Below, piece by piece: positions 34,711 through 42,427 of a DNA stretch of 47,277 nucleotides (position 1 is its first letter; each line of letters begins with the position of its first letter). The DNA comes from an uncultured Ruminococcus sp. GTDB taxonomy: Bacteria; Bacillota; Clostridia; Oscillospirales; Acutalibacteraceae. Made by a program: the position numbers and the translations under genes. Location of the stretch: NCBI GenBank assembly GCA_902790475.1, contig CADASG010000046.1:1-47277 (forward strand), read 5' to 3'. Under the pieces are notes generated by a model. It was not told the DNA's origin. It saw nothing but the letters and a program-made list of their open reading frames with translations, and did not search any database.

Positions 34711-37700
34711 ATGAGAAAACGATTGAAAAAAACCATAGCGGTACTGCTGGCTGTGCTGTTATGCTGCAGTGTGCTCACTCCCTTGCCCGTATCGGCGTTC
34801 GCGGCGGAAACAAACAGCGCCGTCGGCGCAAGAAGCGGTAGAACGGGAGACTGCACATGGACGCTGGATAATGACGGCGTTCTCACCATCAGCGGCAACG
34901 GAGAGATGGGAAATTTCAAAGTAGAAGAGTACTGGGATAATAATGATAATTATTATCACATGATCACAAGGGCACCGTGGGGTAGGGGTACTGTAAACTT
35001 TTCAAAACTTGTGATAAAAGACGGTGTGACGAACATAGGAAATAAAGCGTTTTACGGTTGCACCGGTTTAAAAAGTGTTAATATTCCCGCCAGCGTGACA
35101 AGTATTGGTGATTATGCTTTTAAAGGTTGCACGGGTCTGACAAGTGTGACCATTCCCGACAGTATGACAAGTATCGGCAGTTCTGCGTTTTCCGGATGCA
35201 CCGGCTTGAAAAGCGTAAAAATCAAGGACATCGCTGCATGGTGCGGAATAACTTTTCACAGTGATGCCAACCCGTTACAATATGGAGCCGATTTGTATCT
35301 TAACGATGAAAAAATCAGCGAGTTAGTTATCCCCGACGGCGTAACAGAAATCAAACGTCGGGCGTTTTACAATTGCAAAAGCTTGACAAGCGTTACCATC
35401 CCCGAAAGCGTGAAGAGTATCTGCGAATGGGCATTTTACGGCTGCAAAGCATTGAAAAGCGTAAAAATCAAGAACATCGCTGCATGGTGTAATATACATT
35501 TTTGCCGATGTGCCAATCCGCTGCTTAATGGAGCCGATTTGTATCTTAACAATGAAAAAATCAGCGAATTGGTTATCCCCGACGGCATAACAAGCATCAA
35601 TAGCCGGGCGTTTTTCGGCTGTAAGAGCCTGACAAGCGTCACTGTTCCGGCAAGTGTAAAATCTATCGGCGAGTACGCGTTTTACGAATGCATGGGATTA
35701 AAGGAGATCTATATCTCAGATTTAGCGGCTTGGTGTGAAATCAACTTTGGAAATTCAGTCGCGAACCCCTTGCTTTACGCAAATAAGCTTTACTTAAACG
35801 ACCGGCAGATCACAGACCTTACGATCCCCGAAGGCGTGACAAAAATCGGCAATTATGCGTTTATAGGCTGTGCTGTCCATACTACGCCGGTTAAGGTCGC
35901 GACGCCTGACAGTGCGGACTGTACGACCGATCAATCACTTGATAACGGCGCAAGCCTTACAAGCGTTACTATTCCCGACAGCGTCAAAAGCATTGGAAGA
36001 TGCGCGTTTAAAGGCTGCTTCGGACTGACAAACATCAATATCCCCGGCAGCGTTGAAAGCATCGGCGAATGGGCATTTTACGGCTGCAAAGCATTGAAAA
36101 GCGTAAAAATCAAAGACATCGCTGCATGGTGCAGAATAACTTTTCAAAGTAATGCCAACCCGTTACAATACGGAGCCATTTTGTATCTAAACGATGAAAT
36201 ACTCAGCGAATTAGTTATCCCCGACGGCGTGACAAGTATTGGCAATTGCGCGTTTTCCGGCTGTAAAAGCTTGAAAAGCGTCACTATCCCCGACAGCGTG
36301 ACAAGCATCGGTAATTATGCGTTTTCCGGCTGCACTGGTTTGACCGATGTAACTATCCCTGAAAGCGTGACAGAAATCGGCGAGCGCACGTTTTCCGGCT
36401 GCACAGGTTTGACCGGTGTAACTATCCCCGACAGCGTGACAAGCATCGGCAGTTGGGCGTTTTCCGGCTGCATAGAGCTGACAGAAGTTATTATTCCCGA
36501 CAGTGTGGAAAAAATCGGCAGTTATGCGTTTGGCTATTATTATCAAAACGGCAGATGGGAACATCTACAGCCTTTCGTCATTTACGGCAAGAAAGGCGTC
36601 GCCGCAGAAACCTACGCCCAAAAAAATGGTATTGAGTATATTGAACTTGTCGAGAACAGAGAAAGCGGCAACTGCAAATGGAGTTTTGACGGAACTACGC
36701 TTACCATCAGCGGTAACGGCAAGATGAAGGACTATACTAAAGGTGATCCTGCTCCATGGAAAAACGTACCTTTCAAACAAGTAATTATCGAAGACGGCGT
36801 GACAAGTATCGGCAATTACGCGTTTTACGGCTGTACGGGAATGACAAGCGTGAGCATCCCCGACAGTGTGACAAGCTTCGGCAATTACGCGTTTTACGGC
36901 TGCACCGGCTTGAAAAGCGTTAAAATCAAGGACATCGCTGCATGGTACGGAGTAACTTTTCAAAGTAATGCCAACCCGTTACAAAATGGAGCCGATTTGT
37001 ATCTTAACGATGAAAAAATCAGCGAGATAGTAATCCCCGACGGCGTGACAAGTATTGGTAATTATGCTTTTTACGGCTATAAAAGCTTGACAAGCGTTAC
37101 CATCCCCGACAGCGTGACGAGTATCGGCAGTTATGCGTTTTACGGCTGCACCGGCTTGAAAAGCGTCAAAATCAAAGACCTGTCTGCATGGTGTAATATT
37201 CTTTTTAATGGGTATGCCAACCCATTGTATAACGGAGCCGATTTGTATCTTAACGACGAAAAAATCAGCGAATTAGTTATCCCCGACGGTGTAACAAGCA
37301 TCGGAGGCAGAGCATTTTTCGGCTGTAAGAGTCTGACAAGCGTATCTATCCCCGCAAGTGTAAAAACGATCGGTGAGTTTGCGTTTAACGAATGCACTGA
37401 GTTAAAAGAAGTCCATATCTCAGATATATCGGCTTGGTGTGAAATCAATTTTGAGAACTCCGTCGCGAACCCCTTGATTTACGCACATAAGCTTTACTTA
37501 AACGACCGGCAGATCACAGATCTTGTAATTCCCGACGGCACAACAAAAATCGGCGATTATGCGTTTATAGGCTGTGCTGTCCATACCACTCCGATAAAGG
37601 TCGCGACGCCTGACAGTGCGGATTGTACGGTCGATCATTCGATCGAAAACGGCGCAAGCCTTACAAGCGTTACTATTCCCGACAGTGTTACAAGCATTGG

Positions 37701-39039
37701 AAAATGCGCGTTTAAAGGATGCAGGGGTCTGACAAATGCTCCAATCCCCGACAGCGTGACAAGTATCGGCGAATATGCATTTTACGGCTGCACAGAAATG
37801 ACAAAAGTTATTATCCCCAACAGTGTGGAAAAAATCGGCAGTTATGCGTTTGGCTACTATTATGAAAACGACAACCGTAAAAAACTACAGCCTTTTGCCA
37901 TTTTCGGAGAGAAAGGCATCGCGGCAGAAACCTACGCCAATAAAAATGGCATTAAGTATGTTGTGATTGTCTATAATAGCGACAGCGGCGATTGCAATTG
38001 GAGTTTTGACGGAACTAAGCTCACCATCAGAGGTACCGGCAAGATGGCGGATTATGGTTACGAAAATGAAGCCCCGTGGAGAAGCTTACCTGTCAAACAA
38101 GCGGTGCTTGAAAACGGCGTGACAAACATTGGTGATGAAGCGTTTTACGGGTGCACGGGAATGACAAGCGTGACCATCCCCGGCAGCGTGACAAGCATCG
38201 GCGAATACGCTTTTGAACGATGCACGGGTTTGACAAGCGTGAATATTCCGGACAGCGTGACGAGTATCGGAGATAATGCGTTTTACGGCTGTACGGGAAT
38301 GACAAAAGTGACTATCCCCGACAGTGTGACATATATCGGCAATTATGCGTTTGGCTATTTCCGCAATGAGTATGGCGACTGGAGGAAAATAAAGCCTTTC
38401 ACGATTTACGGCAAAAAAGGAAGTGCGGCTGAGACCTACGCCAATGAACACGGTATTGAGTTTATTGAAAAAACCGACCCCGTCGAAATAACCGACTCGG
38501 ATACCGGCGTAAGCGTTACGCTGACGGAGGATTTGGAGCTTCAGGTTGACGACGCATCCGACAGCGAAAGCGTAAATAATATTGAATTGGCGGCGGATGA
38601 AATACTCATAAAAGCGCTTGACATCACGCTGCTCAAGGAAGGTGAGGAGATACAGCCGGGCGAAAGCGTTACAGTGAAGATACCCTGCGTCAATAAAAAA
38701 GCCAAGGTGTATCATGTCGAGGCGGACGACTCGCTGACGGATATGAACGCGGTTTATGAGGACGGCTTCATGGTGTTTACCACCGACCGTTTCAGCGTGT
38801 TTGTCGTAGCGGCAAAGCCTGCACTCACCGGCGACGTGAACGACGACGGCAAGGTCAACGGCGCGGACGCGGGCTTGCTCAACCGCTATACCTCCGGTTG
38901 GGACGGCTACGCGGAAAAGATCAGGAACATGGACGCCGCCGACATCAACCGCGACGGCAAAGTGAACGGCGCAGACTCCGGACTCCTCAACCGCTACACC
39001 TCCGGCTGGGAGAACGTGAAAAAGTATTTCGCAGCATAA
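34711..39039 (+). CDS. Very large BspA-like leucine-rich-repeat protein with dockerin
   Basis: The 1442-residue secreted protein has a signal peptide (about 1-32, ending SAFA). More than thirty LRR_5 units (TSVTIPDSVTSIGxYAFxGC) fill most of the chain. They fall into three blocks that each open with a W-F-DGTxLTISGNGKM-like strand (near residues 46, 650 and 1090). Longer modules with DIAAWCxITF and NPLxxGADLYLNDEKISEL recur about six times. Near 1250-1370 lies a beta domain (TDSDTGVSVTLTEDLELQV...FSVFVVAAKP). A dockerin (about 1372-1442) ends it. BspA-like proteins often bind host or plant surfaces; the dockerin would place it in a cellulosome-like complex. The start follows CGAGGAGG; a reading from 34654 adds 19 non-signal residues and is rejected. 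The DNA is highly repetitive, so assembly errors are possible. Confidence 0.87.
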   Translation: MRKRLKKTIAVLLAVLLCCSVLTPLPVSAFAAETNSAVGARSGRTGDCTWTLDNDGVLTISGNGEMGNFKVEEYWDNNDNYYHMITRAPWGRGTVNFSKLVIKDGVTNIGNKAFYGCTGLKSVNIPASVTSIGDYAFKGCTGLTSVTIPDSMTSIGSSAFSGCTGLKSVKIKDIAAWCGITFHSDANPLQYGADLYLNDEKISELVIPDGVTEIKRRAFYNCKSLTSVTIPESVKSICEWAFYGCKALKSVKIKNIAAWCNIHFCRCANPLLNGADLYLNNEKISELVIPDGITSINSRAFFGCKSLTSVTVPASVKSIGEYAFYECMGLKEIYISDLAAWCEINFGNSVANPLLYANKLYLNDRQITDLTIPEGVTKIGNYAFIGCAVHTTPVKVATPDSADCTTDQSLDNGASLTSVTIPDSVKSIGRCAFKGCFGLTNINIPGSVESIGEWAFYGCKALKSVKIKDIAAWCRITFQSNANPLQYGAILYLNDEILSELVIPDGVTSIGNCAFSGCKSLKSVTIPDSVTSIGNYAFSGCTGLTDVTIPESVTEIGERTFSGCTGLTGVTIPDSVTSIGSWAFSGCIELTEVIIPDSVEKIGSYAFGYYYQNGRWEHLQPFVIYGKKGVAAETYAQKNGIEYIELVENRESGNCKWSFDGTTLTISGNGKMKDYTKGDPAPWKNVPFKQVIIEDGVTSIGNYAFYGCTGMTSVSIPDSVTSFGNYAFYGCTGLKSVKIKDIAAWYGVTFQSNANPLQNGADLYLNDEKISEIVIPDGVTSIGNYAFYGYKSLTSVTIPDSVTSIGSYAFYGCTGLKSVKIKDLSAWCNILFNGYANPLYNGADLYLNDEKISELVIPDGVTSIGGRAFFGCKSLTSVSIPASVKTIGEFAFNECTELKEVHISDISAWCEINFENSVANPLIYAHKLYLNDRQITDLVIPDGTTKIGDYAFIGCAVHTTPIKVATPDSADCTVDHSIENGASLTSVTIPDSVTSIGKCAFKGCRGLTNAPIPDSVTSIGEYAFYGCTEMTKVIIPNSVEKIGSYAFGYYYENDNRKKLQPFAIFGEKGIAAETYANKNGIKYVVIVYNSDSGDCNWSFDGTKLTIRGTGKMADYGYENEAPWRSLPVKQAVLENGVTNIGDEAFYGCTGMTSVTIPGSVTSIGEYAFERCTGLTSVNIPDSVTSIGDNAFYGCTGMTKVTIPDSVTYIGNYAFGYFRNEYGDWRKIKPFTIYGKKGSAAETYANEHGIEFIEKTDPVEITDSDTGVSVTLTEDLELQVDDASDSESVNNIELAADEILIKALDITLLKEGEEIQPGESVTVKIPCVNKKAKVYHVEADDSLTDMNAVYEDGFMVFTTDRFSVFVVAAKPALTGDVNDDGKVNGADAGLLNRYTSGWDGYAEKIRNMDAADINRDGKVNGADSGLLNRYTSGWENVKKYFAA

Positions 39040-39070
39040 GCTGTTATGATTTAAAAAAAGGAGAAAAACC

Positions 39071-39667
39071 ATGGCAAATGAATCCAGAGCTTTCAGGCTC
39101 CCTCAGGACATGGAGCTTGAGGACGTTGTAACTTACGTATCCGACTATTTACAAGTAGAAAAGCACATGGAGACCCGATCCTTGAATACGACCGACGGTT
39201 TTGTGCTTCAAGCAAGCCAGCCCAAGGACAGCTGGAAAACCATCTCGGGAACCCGTCTGGCTATCACCGTTCACTTCATGCTCGTAAGCGACGTGCTCAA
39301 CGTCACGGTCGGCGAGGGTCAGTGGTCGGACAAGCTCGGCGCGGGCGCGATCGGCTGGTTTGTGGCATGGCCGCTTGCGGTAAGCGCAGGCTTAGGCGCT
39401 ATCCGTCAAAAGAAGCTTCCTGCCGAGATTTTTGCCACGGTTGAAAAGGCTATCATGCTCGGCGGCAGACAAATCGCCATCAACGGTTCGGGCGCTGTGG
39501 TAAGAACAGGCAACGTGGTTTGTCCGAACTGCAAAACGCAGAACGCGTCAACGTCAAAGTTCTGCAAAAAATGCGGAACTAAGCTCAGCACCTCATGCCC
39601 CCACTGCGGAGCGCCGATCGACAGCGACAGCAATTTCTGCTCCAAGTGCGGCGAAAGCGTATCATAA
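39071..39667 (+). CDS. Double zinc-ribbon protein
   Basis: The 198-residue protein has a soluble N-terminal region (about 1-88) that I do not recognise, a hydrophobic stretch (about 90-111) that could be a membrane segment or amphipathic, and two C-terminal zinc ribbons: Cys151/154/165/168 and Cys176/179/190/193 (CPNC..FCKKCG and CPHC..FCSKCG). Such ribbons usually mediate protein contacts or metal sensing. It lies 32 nt after the large dockerin gene with AAAGGAG before the ATG, so co-transcription is possible. No specific function can be given. Confidence 0.75.
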   Translation: MANESRAFRLPQDMELEDVVTYVSDYLQVEKHMETRSLNTTDGFVLQASQPKDSWKTISGTRLAITVHFMLVSDVLNVTVGEGQWSDKLGAGAIGWFVAWPLAVSAGLGAIRQKKLPAEIFATVEKAIMLGGRQIAINGSGAVVRTGNVVCPNCKTQNASTSKFCKKCGTKLSTSCPHCGAPIDSDSNFCSKCGESVS

Positions 39668-39679
39668 TAATATTATCAG

Positions 39680-39719
39680 CGCGGCAGGTCCGTTACAGGA
39701 CCTGCCGCGTGTAATTTTT
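39680..39719 (+). terminator. Intrinsic terminator after the zinc-ribbon gene
   Basis: Perfect 12-bp stem CGCGGCAGGTCC / GGACCTGCCGCG (39680-39691 and 39698-39709) with a 6-nt loop; the T run (39715-39719) begins five bases after the stem. Confidence 0.85.
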
Positions 39720-39752
39720 GTTACGCGTGCAAATTATGCGTCGTTTCCTTTA

Positions 39753-39791
39753 GGCAATACCGCATAATTCAGGTGTGCGGATTGCGCAGTA
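39753..39791 (+). mobile_element. MITE-like element, left-end fragment (copy 5)
   Basis: GGCAATACCGCATAATTCAGG and the next 18 bp are the same as copies 2 and 4, then similarity stops after GCGCAGTA. The right end is missing. It lies just before nusB and may have been truncated by deletion. Confidence 0.75.
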
Positions 39792-39855
39792 GCTTTGCAT
39801 GGATTATGTTACCCAAATCGAAGATTTGGACATAATCTCAAGATTTGGTCTTATT

Positions 39856-40287
39856 ATGTGTGAAGAACAATCCACCCCAAAAACGCTGAGCAGGAGCGAG
39901 GCGAGAGAGCAGGCGTTCATGCTGCTGTTCTCAAAATCCTTTGACGATGAGCCGCTCGAAGCCACTATCGAGGACAACGCGGAGATGTTTGAGGGCGGAG
40001 TATGCGCCTACGCTCAAGCCGTTGTGATGGGCATCGAGGCAAAGCAGGACGAGATCGACGAGTCGATTTCGCGGTTCCTTAAAAAAGGCTGGTCGCTGTC
40101 GAGGATATCGCGCGCGTCGCTCGCTATCCTCAGACTTGCGTTCTACGAGATCACCTATCTTGACAATATCCCCGACAGCGTTAGCGTCAACGAAGCAGTC
40201 GAGCTTGCAAAGAAATACACCATCGACGAATACCGATTTGTCAACGGAGTCCTCGGCGCGTATATTCGCAGCAGGGAAGAAAGCTGA
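39856..40287 (+). CDS. nusB: Transcription antitermination factor NusB
   Basis: The 143-residue all-helical protein works with NusE/S10 in rRNA antitermination. SRSEAREQAFMLLF near the start and the C-terminal PDSVSVNEAVELAKKYTIDEYRFVNGVLG are the family signatures. I chose ATG 39856 for normal length; another in-frame ATG at 39799 adds 19 residues immediately after the MITE fragment. Neither has a good ribosome site, so the start is uncertain. Its TGA overlaps the next ATG by one base. Confidence 0.92.
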   Translation: MCEEQSTPKTLSRSEAREQAFMLLFSKSFDDEPLEATIEDNAEMFEGGVCAYAQAVVMGIEAKQDEIDESISRFLKKGWSLSRISRASLAILRLAFYEITYLDNIPDSVSVNEAVELAKKYTIDEYRFVNGVLGAYIRSREES

Positions 40288-41228
40288 TGCTGTATTTAGG
40301 GATAGATACCTCAAACTACACGACTTCGGTCGCGCTCTATGACGCGGAAACGGGGGAGATGTCGCAGCGCAAGCGGCTGCTGCCGGTGCGCAGCGGTCAG
40401 GCAGGGCTGCGGCAAAGCGACGCGGTTTTTCACCATACCGCGCAGCTTCACGAGCTGTTTGCCGATCTGCTCAGGGATATCGAACCTTCGCGGATCGCCG
40501 CCGTAGGTGTTTCCTCTCGTCCGCGTCCCGTCAGCGGTTCCTATATGCCGTGCTTCACCGTTGGGCAGAACACGGCTAAAATTTTATCAGCCGCGTGGAA
40601 GGTGCCGCTCTGTGAGTTTTCCCACCAGGAGGGTCACATAGCGGCGGCGCTGTACAGCTCGGGTAGGACGGAGCTTTTTGAGCGAAAGTTCCTTGCTTTT
40701 CACGTCAGCGGAGGCACCACCGAGGCGGTGATAGCGAACGGACACGGCGACGGCTTTGATCTGACCTTGGTCGCCAAAACGCTCGACCTCAACGCGGGTC
40801 AGGCGGTGGACAGGGTCGGACTTATGCTGGGGCTTGACTTTCCCTGCGGCGCAGGGCTTGAGCGGCTTGCTCTGCAAAACCGTGAGCCTGTTCGCGTCCG
40901 GCCAAAGCTAAAGGGCTGCGACTGCTGTTTGAGCGGAGTGGAAAACCTCTGCCAAAAGCTTATCGCAGAGGGCAGGGAGCCATCCTATGTCGCAGCCTTT
41001 TGCATAGAGTATATCCGCCGCGCACTGGAGCTGATGACCGACGCGCTGCTTGAACGTTACGGCTCGCTTCCGCTGCTGTACGCCGGCGGAGTGATGTCGG
41101 ACACGATCATAAAAAATTCTTTTACAGAAAAATACAATGCCGCCTTCGCCGAGCCAGTGTATTCCGCCGACAACGCCGCCGGCATTGCCTTGTTATGCTG
41201 CAGAAAGGCTTCCGATGTATACTCCTAA
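40287..41228 (+). CDS. TsaD-like M22 family paralogue
   Basis: The 313-residue protein belongs to the ASKHA/M22 family of TsaD (Kae1). It has the N-terminal GIDTSNYTTSVAL strand-loop, the metal-binding HxxxH as His113 and His117 (SHQEGHIAAAL), and a C-terminal YAGGVMSD / YSADNAAGIAL segment like the TsaD nucleotide loop. It is shorter than TsaD and has a distinct GxDCCLSGVENLCQKL segment. Clostridia often carry this second copy between nusB and xseA, in addition to true TsaD. Its function is not established; tRNA t6A formation is a family inference only. It overlaps xseA by 14 bp. Confidence 0.82.
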   Translation: MLYLGIDTSNYTTSVALYDAETGEMSQRKRLLPVRSGQAGLRQSDAVFHHTAQLHELFADLLRDIEPSRIAAVGVSSRPRPVSGSYMPCFTVGQNTAKILSAAWKVPLCEFSHQEGHIAAALYSSGRTELFERKFLAFHVSGGTTEAVIANGHGDGFDLTLVAKTLDLNAGQAVDRVGLMLGLDFPCGAGLERLALQNREPVRVRPKLKGCDCCLSGVENLCQKLIAEGREPSYVAAFCIEYIRRALELMTDALLERYGSLPLLYAGGVMSDTIIKNSFTEKYNAAFAEPVYSADNAAGIALLCCRKASDVYS

Positions 41229-42426
41229 ATTCTCAAAGCCGCAGGTACTCAGCGTATCGCAGCTAAATTTTTATATAAAATCGGTGCTTGAAAACGATCC
41301 CCGTTTGGCGACCGTTTTTTTGGAGGGCGAGATCTCTAATTTTTCGGACAACTACCGAAGCAGGCACCTTTATTTTTCACTTAAAGACAGCAAAGCCGTG
41401 GTGCGTGCCGTGATGTTTGCAGGCAACGCGTCAAGGCTGATGTTCCGTCCCGAAAACGGCATGAAGATCCTCTGCCGCGGACGCGTCGGTGTTTATGAGC
41501 CCGGCGGACAGTATCAGCTTATCGTTGAGGATATGCAGCCTCAGGGCGTAGGCGCACTGGCGCTCGCCTTTGAGCAGCTCAAAAGATCGCTTGCCGCCAA
41601 GGGTCTGTTTGACCCGGCGCACAAGAAGCCGATACCGAAAATCCCCGGGACCGTGGGCGTTATCACTTCTCCGACAGGCGCGGCAGTTCAGGATATACGC
41701 AACGTACTCACAAGGCGTTTTCCTGCGGTGGATATCGTTTTTTGTCCCGTGCCGGTTCAGGGAGAAGCCGCTCCTCCGCATTTGACGGAAGCGGTGGAAA
41801 AGCTGGGAAACAACCGTCTGTGCGACGTTATCATAATCGGCAGAGGCGGAGGTTCAATGGAGGACCTTTGGGCGTTCAACGATGAAGCGCTGGCATACGC
41901 TATCTACCGCTGTCCGATACCCGTGATCTCCGCTGTCGGTCATGAAACCGACTTTACCATCTGCGATTTTGTCTCCGATCTTCGCGCTCCTACTCCGTCA
42001 GCTGCGGCTGAGATCGCCGTGCCCGATATACGGGAGCTCAAAGAAGGACTTGACGCGCGAGCACGCCGCCTGAACGCGGTGATGAACCGCCTGACCGAGC
42101 GGCGCCGACTTTGTATAGAACAGCGCGAGCTTCGCGTCCGCGAGGCTGTAAACCGCGCTATTGAGGAGAAAACCGCCCAATGCGACAGCCTTTGTGCGCA
42201 GCTTTCCGACGCCGCCCGAAAACTCAGCGACAGGCATGAAAGGCTGCTGCTCGGATACCGTTCGCGCCTCGACACGCTGAACCCCGAGCGCGTACTTACG
42301 CGCGGCTATGCTTTGGTGGAAAAGAACGGAGTACCCGTCGGCTCAAGCGCCGCGCTGCACCGTGACGATAACGTTGTGCTGCGCTTCTCAGACGGAACTC
42401 AAACCGCAGTGATAACAGGTGACTGA
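41215..42426 (+). CDS. xseA: Exodeoxyribonuclease VII large subunit
   Basis: The 403-residue protein has an N-terminal OB fold (about 8-105; LEGEISNFSDNYRSRHLYFSLKD), the catalytic domain with GVITSPTGAAVQDI and IIGRGGGSMEDLWAFNDE, the SAVGHETDFTICDFVSDLRAPTPSAAAE segment, and a long coiled coil. It degrades single-stranded DNA with XseB. The start at 41215 follows AAAGGC, inside the end of the previous gene. The usual small-subunit gene xseB is not next to it: dnaE begins 1 nt later. Confidence 0.95.
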   Translation: MYTPKFSKPQVLSVSQLNFYIKSVLENDPRLATVFLEGEISNFSDNYRSRHLYFSLKDSKAVVRAVMFAGNASRLMFRPENGMKILCRGRVGVYEPGGQYQLIVEDMQPQGVGALALAFEQLKRSLAAKGLFDPAHKKPIPKIPGTVGVITSPTGAAVQDIRNVLTRRFPAVDIVFCPVPVQGEAAPPHLTEAVEKLGNNRLCDVIIIGRGGGSMEDLWAFNDEALAYAIYRCPIPVISAVGHETDFTICDFVSDLRAPTPSAAAEIAVPDIRELKEGLDARARRLNAVMNRLTERRRLCIEQRELRVREAVNRAIEEKTAQCDSLCAQLSDAARKLSDRHERLLLGYRSRLDTLNPERVLTRGYALVEKNGVPVGSSAALHRDDNVVLRFSDGTQTAVITGD

Positions 42427-42427
42427 T

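Noticed and set aside
34950-38460. Regular short repeats that could suggest a CRISPR array or tandem satellite
   Set aside because: The periodicity follows in-frame leucine-rich-repeat codons, with variable unit length and no spacers or direct repeats of fixed size.
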